A stretch of DNA of 64,000 nt from Saccharospirillum sp043196875 (GTDB taxonomy: Bacteria; Pseudomonadota; Gammaproteobacteria; Pseudomonadales; Natronospirillaceae), in NCBI RefSeq assembly GCF_043196875.1, contig NZ_JBEBMX010000005.1:252841-316840 (forward strand), written 5' to 3'. The notes beneath the pieces were generated by a model. That model had not been told where the DNA came from, ran no database searches, and saw nothing but the letters and a program-made list of their open reading frames with translations. Positions 16,164-24,644 of the stretch are shown one piece after another. Both the position numbers and the translations under genes were made by a program. Numbering within the stretch: position 1 is the first letter of the stretch; every line of letters starts with the position of its first letter.

Positions 16164-16403
16164 TTAATAAGTCTTACTTTCAATTTGGAAAACACCAAAA
16201 AGCATTTTTCTACACTCAAAACCCGAATATTTTTGGCTTCCGTCAGAATAGATGGACATTGCCTCTTCCTCGCAAGCTTTCATGGTCAAGAATCTCTGCG
16301 TTGGACCATCTGAGAGAAACCGTGAATTTCCTTCTGCCGTGCACCCGGTTGTCAGTGCGCAGATGCCACAGGCGAGAATCATCGTAAGGTACGCTTTCTT
16401 CAT
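16164..16403 (-). CDS. Cassette-borne small lipoprotein, 79 aa
   Basis: Starts MKKAYLTMILACG, a short signal with lipobox LTTGC at about residue 21; the mature part is about 59 residues with two Cys. The longer frame from 16439 runs into the upstream attC; the ATG at 16403 begins 25 bases after the attC core. Family not recognised. Confidence 0.68.
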   Translation of the reverse strand: MKKAYLTMILACGICALTTGCTAEGNSRFLSDGPTQRFLTMKACEEEAMSIYSDGSQKYSGFECRKMLFGVFQIESKTY

Positions 16404-16427
16404 TCTATTACCCGAAACTGATCGCAC

Positions 16428-16508
16428 ACATAACGCCAAGCTTTGGGGCGGACCACACTGTGGGCCGTCCCAGCAGCCGAAGGCTGTGACAACAGCTCCT
16501 TGTTATGC
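16428..16508 (-). other. attC recombination site (81 bp)
   Basis: On the sense strand GCATAAC ... GTTATGT with boxes GgAGCT and AGCTT that pair with an extrahelical G, and an imperfect central stem. The first core overlaps the TAA stop of the ORF to its right. Layout and length fit attC sites closely. Confidence 0.85.
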
Positions 16509-16775
16509 ATTTAAACTGCACCTAAACGCCAACGTATATTGAGCCATTTCAATTGACTCCCAGTCATCCGATTGATGCACAGGCATATCAAGATTCGATT
16601 TGATTTGCTGTTCACCATTGTCGAAAACCCGCAACTCAATGCGGGCGATGTCTTCGATTAATTGATGCTTCAGAGATATGACATCATTTCTATAGGTTTG
16701 CTCTTGCTCGGTAACTTTGATCTTACCTTGCTGGAGCAATTCATCCCCCTGAAATAAACCGATATCGATCAGCAC
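16503..16775 (-). CDS. Hypothetical cassette protein, 90 aa
   Basis: Soluble, no signal peptide, beta/helix mix, family not recognised. The longest frame (from 16853) reads through the attC; the GTG at 16775 is chosen because GGGAGAG lies six bases upstream and it falls just after the attC core. The stop codon lies inside the next attC core. Confidence 0.6.
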   Translation of the reverse strand: MLIDIGLFQGDELLQQGKIKVTEQEQTYRNDVISLKHQLIEDIARIELRVFDNGEQQIKSNLDMPVHQSDDWESIEMAQYTLAFRCSLNA

Positions 16776-16791
16776 TTGTCTCTCCCATGAT

Positions 16792-16863
16792 GCATAACGC
16801 CAGTGGTAATGGGCGGCAACGGAGCGCAGCGTAGTTGGCGTCCCGTTGACCACACTGTTAGTA
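16792..16863 (-). other. attC recombination site (72 bp)
   Basis: Sense strand TACTAAC ... GTTATGC; boxes AGTGtGGT and ACCACT pair with one extrahelical T, and the spacer is CG-rich. It begins immediately after the TAG stop of the interrupted ORF to its right and ends just before the GTG-started ORF. Confidence 0.87.
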
Positions 16864-17388
16864 CTAATTGGCTTTTGAGAGAGTAACCTCTTGGTCCAGT
16901 TTATCGAAATTCCAGTTCGAGAAATTTTCTCTTACCCGGAATCCGTCGAGATTCTCCTCCCACGTGAAATCGGTATCCTCACCACTCCAATTGACTGAAT
17001 AACGCAATGAATCACCACCTTCTGAACAAACAAGCTTTTTTGGTTCTCCATTCGCAAATTGCTGTGATGTCACGATCTCATTACCGGGCTGGCAATCAAC
17101 TTTGAACGCAACCATGACGCTCAGACTGTAATCATCGTTCTTATATCCGTATATGACATACTCGTAGTTCAGATTAACTTTCCGGAGGATGCTCCGAGCC
17201 GCTTCGGGGATATACAGAATTTGAACCCGGTTATATTTATCATGCTATTCCCATTCATGAGAGGAATTATAGGTGAGAAGCTTTTGGTCGTACTTGAACC
17301 GTGAGTACTGGTCATAACCAATCAGAGCCGCGAAACCTATTGCGATTACCAAGGCTGACACAGCGATGATTTTGATGAGCTTTCTCAT
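16864..17388 (-). pseudogene. Cassette ORF with N-terminal membrane anchor, interrupted by in-frame TAG
   Basis: From ATG 17388 the leftward frame encodes MRKLIKIIAVSALVIAIGF, an N-terminal anchor or signal, then reaches TAG at codon 48 (17245-17247). The same frame continues without another stop through HDKYNRVQILYIPEAAR and NYEYVIYGYKNDDYSLSVM to a TAG at 16864, total 174 codons. The downstream part is beta-rich with a Cys pair. Family unknown. Both ends are bounded by cassette junctions, so this is one original gene with a nonsense mutation. Confidence 0.65.
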
Positions 17389-17413
17389 TGTTACCGGCAA
17401 CCCCAATTCAATG

Positions 17414-17664
17414 TACTAACAGTTTATTCATTTTCATTTGCGCCACTTATTTCGGAGGGACCTTGGTTTAACGTTACCGTGGTGTTCTGTTCCGGCCCAG
17501 TAGGCATGGTGCATCCCAGCATGGTTGATGGTCTATAACCGCTTACATCCATTCCGTAAAAACCGTCTCATCAGACCCTTATTTCGTATATCAGTGTCTC
17601 CATAGACGGATATGCTGTGCGTTATCGGGATATGCGTCGCACTACAGTAGGTGTCCTGTTAACT
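17414..17664. repeat. Long repeat element copy B, attC-like ends
   Basis: 251 bases between TACTAAC and GTTAACT, both good cassette-junction cores. Shares blocks TTTATTCAT, CACTTATTTCGG, GGACCTTGGTTTAACGTTAC, TTCCGGCCCAGTAGGC and TTATTTCGTAT with copies A and C, and ends with the AGGTGTCCTGTTAAC arm. It overlaps the last codons of the ORF at 17642. It could be a large attC or a non-coding cassette. Confidence 0.55.
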
Positions 17665-17839
17665 TGTGGTGATTCTCAGAACATGCTTTGATCTTGTTAT
17701 TACAAAATAGGCGCCAAAGGGTTTGTACAGAGACACGCGATCCATTTTCAAAAGAAAAAGTATATACGAATCCACCATGCTCAATTGTTGATAGCCTTGA
17801 TCCAATGAAGGAATTGAAAGCCGGTTCTAGAACACTCAT
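17642..17839 (-). CDS. Hypothetical cassette protein, 65 aa
   Basis: Short unknown ORF. The ATG at 17839 lies just after the attC core GTTAGGT; the longer frame from 17860 starts inside the attC. Its last codons run into the repeat arm TTAACAGGACACC, so the C-terminus is partly encoded by the repeat. Confidence 0.5.
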   Translation of the reverse strand: MSVLEPAFNSFIGSRLSTIEHGGFVYTFSFENGSRVSVQTLWRLFCNNKIKACSENHHKLTGHLL

Positions 17840-17845
17840 TTTTTG

Positions 17846-17926
17846 ACCTAACACCCACATAAACGGCGGAGCCTCAGCGACGTCCAGCGTAACGAAGTGG
17901 AGCGATGTTTGATGTGATTGTTATAA
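17846..17926 (-). other. attC recombination site (81 bp)
   Basis: Sense strand TTATAAC ... GTTAGGT; boxes CACATcAAAC and GTTTATGTG pair with a single extrahelical C. The first core overlaps the stop codon of the ORF to its right (17921). Together with the sites at 14.8, 16.4 and 16.8 kb this defines an integron cassette array. Confidence 0.88.
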
Positions 17927-18334
17927 AGCATAGCTGACGACTGCATGACCGAAACCACCTTTTGAATCATAGCCTGCCCAGATATTACCCCAAGAATACT
18001 TGCCGACTTTATGGCCAATATTAGAGAGCCATTTCTCGGTATCTTTTGCTCTTAACTTTTCCTTGGATTCGCTAAAGTCGCTCCAACTGCCGCCATATTT
18101 TTCTGGATTTGAGAGGGAAATACTTAAACTTTGCATTTGTGACTGAAAGAAACAAAGATTAAAAACAACTATCTCTCCATTTAATTCAATGGGTGGGAAT
18201 TTATACCAAATATACCCATTTTTCATATCGCGTTGATTTACATCATGCACGGTAGCAACTTCTGATTCAGATAAGTCCGAACAGATAGTAATGCCGTTTT
18301 GCAGTTTAAGTTTAAACTCTTGCACAGTATTCAT
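17921..18334 (-). CDS. Hypothetical cassette protein, 137 aa
   Basis: Soluble, aromatic-rich protein with no signal peptide; family not recognised. Segments such as GYIWYKFPPIEL and GKYSWGNIWAGYDSKGGFGH look like a compact beta fold. The ATG lies six bases after the attC core GTTATAA, and the stop overlaps the next attC. Confidence 0.65.
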   Translation of the reverse strand: MNTVQEFKLKLQNGITICSDLSESEVATVHDVNQRDMKNGYIWYKFPPIELNGEIVVFNLCFFQSQMQSLSISLSNPEKYGGSWSDFSESKEKLRAKDTEKWLSNIGHKVGKYSWGNIWAGYDSKGGFGHAVVSYAL

Positions 18335-18340
18335 CTTGCC

Positions 18341-18388
18341 TTATAACGCCGCGCTCTGCGGCTTGTCGGCAGCAGCGTCTTGCTAACT
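18341..18388 (-). other. Short attC-like site (about 48 bp), one degenerate core
   Basis: Sense strand boxes CGCtGCT and GCGCGG/GTTATAA pair with an extrahelical base, and the site joins two cassette ORFs exactly. The first core reads TTAGC rather than the expected AAC, so recombination activity may be reduced. Confidence 0.6.
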
Positions 18389-18778
18389 GATTTCTCTGAC
18401 TTCAATTGAGCCATTGACCAAAAACTCTTCTTTCGTTTTCTTTTCTACGACCTTCGAGCCGCCGCCACAGGATATACATGAGAATATCGCTTCCGGCGCT
18501 TTGTAGTGCTTGCGAAACTCTTGGAAGGAAAGGCCTGGATTAACGGAATGTCTTTTATATCGAACAGGAATCGACTTGAATCCGCCGCCAACTCTCTCCT
18601 CCACCTCCGAGATAGATTCATCCCCCATTTGCTCAGTAAGGACCACGCGATTTCCAGGCGCTGTGAGCGCAATACAACCAAAAGTTACCATATCCGTGTC
18701 CGCTACGAAGATGAAAACAGGAAAGGTCGTATGACAAGACTCACACTGAGCAATCGCTATTTCGCCTTCCTGGTACAT
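18383..18778 (-). CDS. Cassette protein with paired Cys-x-x-Cys motifs, 131 aa
   Basis: Two Cys-x-x-Cys knuckles are visible, CESCHTTFP near residue 13 and CISCGGGSK near residue 105, suggesting a zinc ribbon built from both ends. Family not recognised. The ATG is 13 bases after the core GTTAACT, which marks the junction with repeat copy C. It is the cassette ORF nearest valS. Confidence 0.65.
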   Translation of the reverse strand: MYQEGEIAIAQCESCHTTFPVFIFVADTDMVTFGCIALTAPGNRVVLTEQMGDESISEVEERVGGGFKSIPVRYKRHSVNPGLSFQEFRKHYKAPEAIFSCISCGGGSKVVEKKTKEEFLVNGSIEVREIS

Positions 18779-18791
18779 AACTTCCCTATTC

Positions 18792-18968
18792 AGTTAACAG
18801 TTTATTCATAGTCACTTACGCCTCTTATTTCGGCGGGACTTTGGTTTGACGTTACTACGCTGTTCTACTCCGGCCCTGTAGGCGTAGTACATATCCGTGT
18901 GGTTTAAGTCTTATTACCACTGTCATCAATTCCGGAAAAAACGCTCGGACCTCTGCTTATTTCGTATG
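18792..18968. repeat. Long repeat element copy C
   Basis: Starts AGTTAACAGTTTATTCAT and aligns with copy B through TTATTTCGTAT, then diverges. It forms the valS-side edge of the array. From 18969 to 19170 I see no gene or convincing integrase/attI sequence. Confidence 0.55.
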
Positions 18969-19170
18969 CAAGCATTAGCATGGGATGGTGATGTCCGGTG
19001 GATATAGTCTAACCATAAACACGCTACCGCCCGGCCAGTTACACGGCTGCCAAAGTGGTTAAGTTGTGAAGCTGTACAAGTATCACAACTGACATTTTGC
19101 TGCCTTCCCAACAGGCGCATTTCTGTCCGCTTTTGTCACAACTGTAGCCCTTAGCCTTTCCCGCGCCCAA

Positions 19171-19207
19171 TAAAAAGCCCCCTGTCGGCGAAAACAGGGG
19201 GCTTTCT
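19171..19207 (-). terminator. Rho-independent terminator of valS
   Basis: Twelve-base perfect stem AAAGCCCCCTGT / ACAGGGGGCTTT with an eight-base loop, followed on the minus strand by a T-run. It should stop valS transcription before the cassette array. Confidence 0.88.
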
Positions 19208-19235
19208 CTAGAACTATAGAGCAGTGGTCGTTAAC

Positions 19236-22088
19236 TCACCCCAACTCATCCAACTGCTTCAACTGACCTTCCAGGTCTCGAACGCTGGTCGCCAGCCCCT
19301 CAGCCTTCTCCCGCTCCTTAGCAATCACCGCTTCCGGTGCTTTGCTGACGAAGCTTTCGTTGTTCAGTTTGCCTTCTACGCGGGCCAGGTCTTGCTTGGC
19401 TTTGTCGATGGCTTTGCTGAGGCGGGCTTGTTCGGCGGCTACGTCGATTAGGCCGGCTAGCGGTACCAATACTTTCAGTTGGCCAACGAGCTGAGTGGAG
19501 GCGGGTGGGGCGTCGTCGCCTTCGTTTAGCCAGGTGATGCTTTCCAGTTTCGCCAGGGTTTTCAGGAAGGTTTCGTTTTCCTGCAGGCGGCGTTGGTCTT
19601 CGCTGCTGCCGTTCTGGAACAGGACGGGCAGTTCTTTGCCTGGGGCGATGTTCATTTCGCCGCGGATGTTGCGGATGCCGACGATGACGCCTTTGAGCCA
19701 TTCGGCGTCGGCTTCTGCGGTGGCGTCGATCTTGGCTTCATCTGCGCGCGGGTAGGGTTGCAGCATGATGGTGTCGCCGGTTTTGCCGGCGAGGTCTTTG
19801 ATCGACAGCCAGATTTCTTCGGTGATAAACGGCATCACCGGGTGTGCCAAGCGCAGCAGGGTTTCCAGGACGCGCACCAGGGTGCGGCGGGTGCCGCGTT
19901 TGCGCTCGGCGCTGGCGTTGTCGTCCCACAATACTGGCTTGGAAAGTTCCAGATACCAGTCGCAGTATTCGTTCCAGATGAATTCGTACAGCGCCTGGCT
20001 CATCAGGTCGAAGCGGTAGTTGCTGTAGTAGCGTTCCAGGTCCGCTTCCAGGCGTTGCAGGCCGGAGATGATCCAGCGGTCGGCCAGCGTCAGTTCGACG
20101 TCGCCGCCGTTTTGGCCGCAGTCTTCGCCTTCGGTGTTCATCTGCACGTAGCGCGCTGCGTTCCAGATTTTGTTGCAGAAGTTGCGGTAGCCTTCCAGAC
20201 GTTTGACGTCGAAGTTAACGTCGCGGCCCTGGCTCGCCATGGCGGTCAGGGTGAAACGCAGGGCGTCTGTGCCGGAAGGTTCCATGCCTTCGGGAAAGGC
20301 TTTGCGTGTGGCTTTTTCGATTTTTTGTTCGAGCTTGGGTTGCATCAAACCGTAGGTGCGTTTGGCGACCAGGTCGTCGACGCTGATGCCGTCAATCAAG
20401 TCGATCGGGTCGATGACGTTGCCTTTCGACTTGGACATTTTCTGGCCGTTTTCGTCGCGAATCAGCGGCGTGATGTAGACCTGCTTGAACGGCACTTGCG
20501 GTTTGCCGTCGTCGTCTTTGATGAAGTGCATGGTCATCATCATCATGCGTGCGACCCAGAAGAAGATGATGTCGAAACCGGTCACCAGCACGTCGGTCGG
20601 GTGGAAGGTTTTCAACATTTCAGTGTCGTCGGGCCAGCCGAGGGTGGAGAAGGTCCACAGGGCGGAGCTGAACCAGGTGTCGAGTACGTCTTCGTCTTGC
20701 GTTAATGCGATGTCGGCACCGAGGTTGTACTTGTCGCGCACTTCCGCTTCGCTGCGGCCAACGTAGAAATTGCCCTCGGCGTCGTACCAGGCAGGAATTT
20801 GGTGGCCCCACCAAAGCTGACGCGAAATGCACCAATCCTGAATGTCGCGCATCCAGGCGAAGAAGGTGTTTTCCCATTGCTTGGGTACAAATTGAATGTC
20901 GCCATTTTCCACGGCCTTGATGGTCGGTTCGGCCAGCGGTTTGGCAGAGACGTACCATTGGTCGGTGAGCCAGGGTTCGATGACGGCGTCGGAACGGTCG
21001 CCGCGTGGCACCATTAAGGTGTGGTCTTTAATGGAGTCGAGCAGGCCGGCGGCTTCAAATTCGGCGACGATTTTCTTGCGCGCTTCGAAGCGATCCAGAC
21101 CGGCGTAACCGGCGGGCAGTTTGGTGTCGTAGTCGACTGGTTTGCCTTGGTAATCGTAGGCTTCGGCCTCGCTTAATACGGCGGCATCTTTGTCGAAAAT
21201 ATTGACCAGAACGGAGCCGTGGCGTTTGCCGACTTCGTAGTCGTTAAAGTCGTGCGCCGGGGTGATTTTTACGCAGCCGGTGCCGAATTCGAGGTCGACG
21301 TAATCATCCGCCACGATTTTTAAACGACGGCCAACCAGCGGCAGTTCCACTTCTTTGCCGACTAAGTTGGTGTAGCGTTCGTCTTCCGGATTAACGGCGA
21401 CCAGGGTATCGCCGAGCATGGTTTCCGGGCGAGTGGTGGCGACGACGATGTAGTCTTTGCCTTCGGCAGTTTTGGCACCGTCTGCGAGCGGGTAGCGGAA
21501 GTGCCAGAGCGAGCCCTGTTCTTCTTTGCTTTCCACTTCCAGATCGGAAATGGCGGTGTGGAATTTCGGGTCCCAGTTGACCAGGCGTTTGCCGCGATAA
21601 ATTAAATCGTCTTCATATAAACGGACGAAGACTTCGCGCACGGCGTTGGATAAACCTTCGTCCATGGTGAAGCGTTCGCGCGACCAATCGACTGAGTCGC
21701 CCAGGCGGCGCATCTGGCCGGTGATGGAGTTACCGGATTCTTCTTTCCATTGCCAAACGCGGTCAATAAAGGTTTCGCGGCCGAGATCGTGGCGGCTGAT
21801 GCCGTCGCGTGCCAGTTGGCGTTCCACCACCATCTGGGTGGCGATGCCGGCGTGGTCGGAACCCGGTTGCCACAGCGTATTGCGGCCAGCCATGCGGTGA
21901 TAACGAGTGAGCGCGTCCATCAGCGTTTGCTGGAAGGCGTGACCCATGTGCAGGCTGCCGGTCACGTTCGGCGGCGGGATCATGATGCAGTAAGAATCGC
22001 CTTGGCCACTGGGCTGGAAGTAGTTGTTCTGTTCCCAGCGCTGGTAGTGTTTGCCTTCAATCGCCTGAGGTTGGTACGTCTTCTCCAT
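19236..22088 (-). CDS. valS: Valyl-tRNA synthetase
   Basis: Class I aminoacyl-tRNA synthetase (950 aa) charging tRNA-Val. The HIGH motif appears in PPPNVTGSLHMGHAF and KMSKS in GQKMSKSKGNVIDP. An editing domain lies between them, followed by the anticodon-binding domain and the C-terminal coiled coil (LSKAIDKAKQDLARVEGKL). The ATG at 22088 (MEKTYQP) is chosen over the longer frame from 22160, which enters the upstream gap. A large antisense frame is a codon-bias shadow. It lies in the conserved pepA-holC-valS order. Confidence 0.97.
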   Translation of the reverse strand: MEKTYQPQAIEGKHYQRWEQNNYFQPSGQGDSYCIMIPPPNVTGSLHMGHAFQQTLMDALTRYHRMAGRNTLWQPGSDHAGIATQMVVERQLARDGISRHDLGRETFIDRVWQWKEESGNSITGQMRRLGDSVDWSRERFTMDEGLSNAVREVFVRLYEDDLIYRGKRLVNWDPKFHTAISDLEVESKEEQGSLWHFRYPLADGAKTAEGKDYIVVATTRPETMLGDTLVAVNPEDERYTNLVGKEVELPLVGRRLKIVADDYVDLEFGTGCVKITPAHDFNDYEVGKRHGSVLVNIFDKDAAVLSEAEAYDYQGKPVDYDTKLPAGYAGLDRFEARKKIVAEFEAAGLLDSIKDHTLMVPRGDRSDAVIEPWLTDQWYVSAKPLAEPTIKAVENGDIQFVPKQWENTFFAWMRDIQDWCISRQLWWGHQIPAWYDAEGNFYVGRSEAEVRDKYNLGADIALTQDEDVLDTWFSSALWTFSTLGWPDDTEMLKTFHPTDVLVTGFDIIFFWVARMMMMTMHFIKDDDGKPQVPFKQVYITPLIRDENGQKMSKSKGNVIDPIDLIDGISVDDLVAKRTYGLMQPKLEQKIEKATRKAFPEGMEPSGTDALRFTLTAMASQGRDVNFDVKRLEGYRNFCNKIWNAARYVQMNTEGEDCGQNGGDVELTLADRWIISGLQRLEADLERYYSNYRFDLMSQALYEFIWNEYCDWYLELSKPVLWDDNASAERKRGTRRTLVRVLETLLRLAHPVMPFITEEIWLSIKDLAGKTGDTIMLQPYPRADEAKIDATAEADAEWLKGVIVGIRNIRGEMNIAPGKELPVLFQNGSSEDQRRLQENETFLKTLAKLESITWLNEGDDAPPASTQLVGQLKVLVPLAGLIDVAAEQARLSKAIDKAKQDLARVEGKLNNESFVSKAPEAVIAKEREKAEGLATSVRDLEGQLKQLDELG

Positions 22089-22178
22089 GGGGCTGCTCGT
22101 CAACTCGCTGTCGTCTTGGCTCGGAATGTCCGCTGCTGGCGGACGCACGGAACCGCGCATTATACATGGGCGAGTGGG

Positions 22179-22634
22179 CTAAGCCGAGCCGTCTGGCGAG
22201 TGCTTTTGATGTTCGTTGAGCAGGCGAATGAAATCGGCGCGCAGGCGGCGGCGCAGGTCGCGTTCGAACAGCGAAATGTAGTCGGCCAGTGCTTGGTCGG
22301 CCCAGCTATTAAAAGCCGCTTCGAGTTCGTCGCTTAAGGGTTGGTCGAGCGGCGGTGCCGATTGTGCCTGTTCTTCGGCGGCGCGCCGTTCGGCTTCGTT
22401 ACGAATGCGGATCAGCTCTGAGAGGGAATCGGACGATAGAAAGGGGTTGTCCGGGTTCAGCGGCGAGGGTCTTTTGTCGAGCTCTTTGTCCGGCGCGCCA
22501 TCAACCCCTTTATCGACGACTTTGTCGACAATGGGTGGCACGGTGGAGGCTGGAGTCTGGGCAATATGATCCAGGCTCTGGCGCAAGGCTTCCAGATCGT
22601 GCAGCAGCTGTTGGCGAACGCTGTCGTTGGTCAC
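22179..22634 (-). CDS. Hypothetical protein between holC and valS, 151 aa
   Basis: Function unknown. The N-terminal third is helical, then a low-complexity Asp/Lys/Pro linker (VDKVVDKGVDGAPDKELDK), then a helical, charged C-terminus (FERDLRRRLRADFIRLLNEH). Its start overlaps the holC stop by one base, so the two are co-translated. Confidence 0.7.
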   Translation of the reverse strand: MTNDSVRQQLLHDLEALRQSLDHIAQTPASTVPPIVDKVVDKGVDGAPDKELDKRPSPLNPDNPFLSSDSLSELIRIRNEAERRAAEEQAQSAPPLDQPLSDELEAAFNSWADQALADYISLFERDLRRRLRADFIRLLNEHQKHSPDGSA

Positions 22635-23062
22635 TAGACACGGTCTCGCAAGTCATGGCGGTTCAGTGGATAGCCGCGATCCTGGTAGAAACGATAACGC
22701 TGACGGCTGGCTTCGAGCACTGTCGATTCCTGACTGACCACTTCGAACACACGTTCAAAACGAGAGAAATAATCGGGCAGGGTTGATGCCAGATTGACCA
22801 GCACATCATGGTGTTGGCCGGGGTGATCGTGCCAGCCGATCTGCACACCTTCGGGTTCGCCGTCGAGCAAGCCGTGCGCCAGGAAACTGTCCGGCGTTAA
22901 GCCCCAGAGCACGTCGCTTAGTTGTTGCGCCTGGTCGGCGTCATCCACCGCCAGCAGCACCGAGTGCTGACGTGAGCGGGCTTTGCTGACCAGTCGGGCG
23001 GCGTACGCCAGGCGGTCAAGCGTCTGGACGGCGGGAATGATATGGAAGTCGATGCGGGTCAT
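22634..23062 (-). CDS. holC: DNA polymerase III chi subunit HolC
   Basis: Clamp-loader accessory subunit that links polymerase III holoenzyme to SSB through psi and chi. The 142-residue sequence begins RIDFHIIP and has the conserved RLVSKARSRQHSVLL, LLAVDDADQAQQLSDVLW and FERVFEVVSQE segments. Its position in the pepA-holC-valS cluster is the usual gammaproteobacterial one. Confidence 0.92.
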   Translation of the reverse strand: MTRIDFHIIPAVQTLDRLAYAARLVSKARSRQHSVLLAVDDADQAQQLSDVLWGLTPDSFLAHGLLDGEPEGVQIGWHDHPGQHHDVLVNLASTLPDYFSRFERVFEVVSQESTVLEASRQRYRFYQDRGYPLNRHDLRDRV

Positions 23063-23127
23063 AAGCCTGTCGATGGTGGTTCGGCCACTAGGGTAATCAA
23101 ACTAGAGAATAGAACAAAGGCGGCATC

Positions 23128-23153
23128 AAAAAAGGGGCGCACGGCCCCTTTTT
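23128..23153 (-). terminator. Rho-independent terminator of pepA
   Basis: Ten-base stem AAAAAGGGGC / GCCCCTTTTT with a five-base loop and a T-run on the minus strand, just past the pepA stop. Confidence 0.8.
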
Positions 23154-23171
23154 GAAAACTGCAGCGGGCGA

Positions 23172-24644
23172 TCAGCTCAGACGGTCGAGCAGATAACGCG
23201 TCAGCATGCCGACCGGGCGACCGGTGGCGCCTTCTTTGGCACTGGTCCAGCCAGTGCCAGCGATGTCCAGGTGCGCCCAGTTGTAGTCGCGGGTGAACTC
23301 AGACAAGAACGCAGCTGCGGTGATTGAACCGGCAGCGCGGCCAGCGCCGATGTTGCGCAGGTCGGCGTAGGGGCTTTCCAATTCTTCGTTGTATTCCTCC
23401 CACAGCGGCATCGGCCAGCCGCGGTCCCAACTGGCCTGGCCGGCGCCGACCAACTGTTGTTGCAGCTCTTCGTTGTTGGCGTAAACCGCGGTCGGGTGGT
23501 GACCCAGGCCGACGATAACGGCACCGGTCAGGGTGGCGATATCGACCACGCTGGCCGGCTCGAAGCGGTCGACGTAAGTCAGGGCATCGCACAGTACCAG
23601 GCGGCCTTCGGCGTCGGTGTTGATGATTTCAATGGTCTTGCCAGACAGGCTGGTGACCACATCGCCCGGGCGGGTGGCGGTGCCGGAGCACATGTTCTCG
23701 GCAGCGCAGATCACGCCGATGACATTCAAGGCCGGCTTCAGTTCGGCCAGCGTATTGAGCGTGCCGAAAACGGACGCCGCGCCGAGCATGTCGTACTTCA
23801 TGTCTTCCATGCCGGCGGCTGGTTTGATGGAAATGCCGCCAGCATCGAAGGTCAGGCCTTTGCCGACCAGGACGTGCGGTTTCTGGTCGCTCTTGCCACC
23901 GTTGTACTTCATGACGATAACGTAGGGCGGGTTGGCGCTGCCCTGAGTCACCGCCAGGAAAGAACCCATGCCGAGTTCTTCCATTTCTTTCTGGCCCAGT
24001 ACTTCGACGCTGATTTCGTCGTAGGCGTCAGCCAGGTTTTTGGCCTGTTCGACCAGGTAATCCGGGTTGCAGATATTGGCGGGCAGATTGCCCAGCTCAC
24101 GCGCCACATTCATGCCGTGCGCCAGGGCGCGACCGGTTTTGATGGCGGTGTCGAGGTTCTGCTCGACAACCAGATAATCCAACCGTTCCAGTTTATTCGA
24201 GTCGGCTTTTTTGGATTTGGTGGTGTCGTATTGATAGAGGCCGGTGAGCATCAGTTCAGTGGCTTTTTCGACGCTCCACTGAACGCTGCGGCCGGCCGGT
24301 TTGAGATCATCCAGCGCCAGGCTGGCGGAGCTGACCTTAGCCTGTTTCAGCGCTTTCAGGGTGGCTTTGATGACCTTGATAAAATTGTTTTCGTTCAGCT
24401 TGGCGCGGCTGCCGGCACCGACCAGCAGTACCTGGCCGGCCGGCAGATCGGCATGACCGATCAGCGGCGTGACCTGGCCAACCTTGGTCGCCAGCAGGTT
24501 TTGATCTTTGAGGGTATTAAACAGCGCCGTGTGAGTGCCGCTGAGCGCGGTCAGGCTGGCTGCGTCTTCATCGTCGAACAGGTAGATCACCAGAGCATCG
24601 GTGTCGATGGCGTCGATTGCGCCGTGATTGACGTTGAATTGCAT
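23172..24644 (-). CDS. pepA: Leucyl aminopeptidase PepA
   Basis: M17 dizinc aminopeptidase (490 aa), also a DNA-binding accessory protein in site-specific recombination in E. coli. The metal and catalytic motifs are LVGKGLTFDAGGISIKP, EDMKYDMLGA and the signature NTDAEGRLVLCDALTY. The ATG at 24644 (MQFNVNHG) is chosen; the longer frame from 24689 adds an unlikely leader. The large antisense frame is a shadow. Confidence 0.96.
   Translation of the reverse strand: MQFNVNHGAIDAIDTDALVIYLFDDEDAASLTALSGTHTALFNTLKDQNLLATKVGQVTPLIGHADLPAGQVLLVGAGSRAKLNENNFIKVIKATLKALKQAKVSSASLALDDLKPAGRSVQWSVEKATELMLTGLYQYDTTKSKKADSNKLERLDYLVVEQNLDTAIKTGRALAHGMNVARELGNLPANICNPDYLVEQAKNLADAYDEISVEVLGQKEMEELGMGSFLAVTQGSANPPYVIVMKYNGGKSDQKPHVLVGKGLTFDAGGISIKPAAGMEDMKYDMLGAASVFGTLNTLAELKPALNVIGVICAAENMCSGTATRPGDVVTSLSGKTIEIINTDAEGRLVLCDALTYVDRFEPASVVDIATLTGAVIVGLGHHPTAVYANNEELQQQLVGAGQASWDRGWPMPLWEEYNEELESPYADLRNIGAGRAAGSITAAAFLSEFTRDYNWAHLDIAGTGWTSAKEGATGRPVGMLTRYLLDRLS

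Noticed and set aside
14930..17388. Amber recoding (pyrrolysine or suppressor tRNA) for the two in-frame TAG genes
   Set aside because: TAG ends at least four neighbouring cassette ORFs, and no suppressor gene is visible.
18969..19170. attI site or integrase gene at the valS edge of the array
   Set aside because: No long ORF and no tyrosine-recombinase motif in either strand; the segment appears non-coding.
19593..20705. 370-codon rightward frame antisense to valS
   Set aside because: It lies wholly inside valS, has no family features and mirrors valS codon bias.
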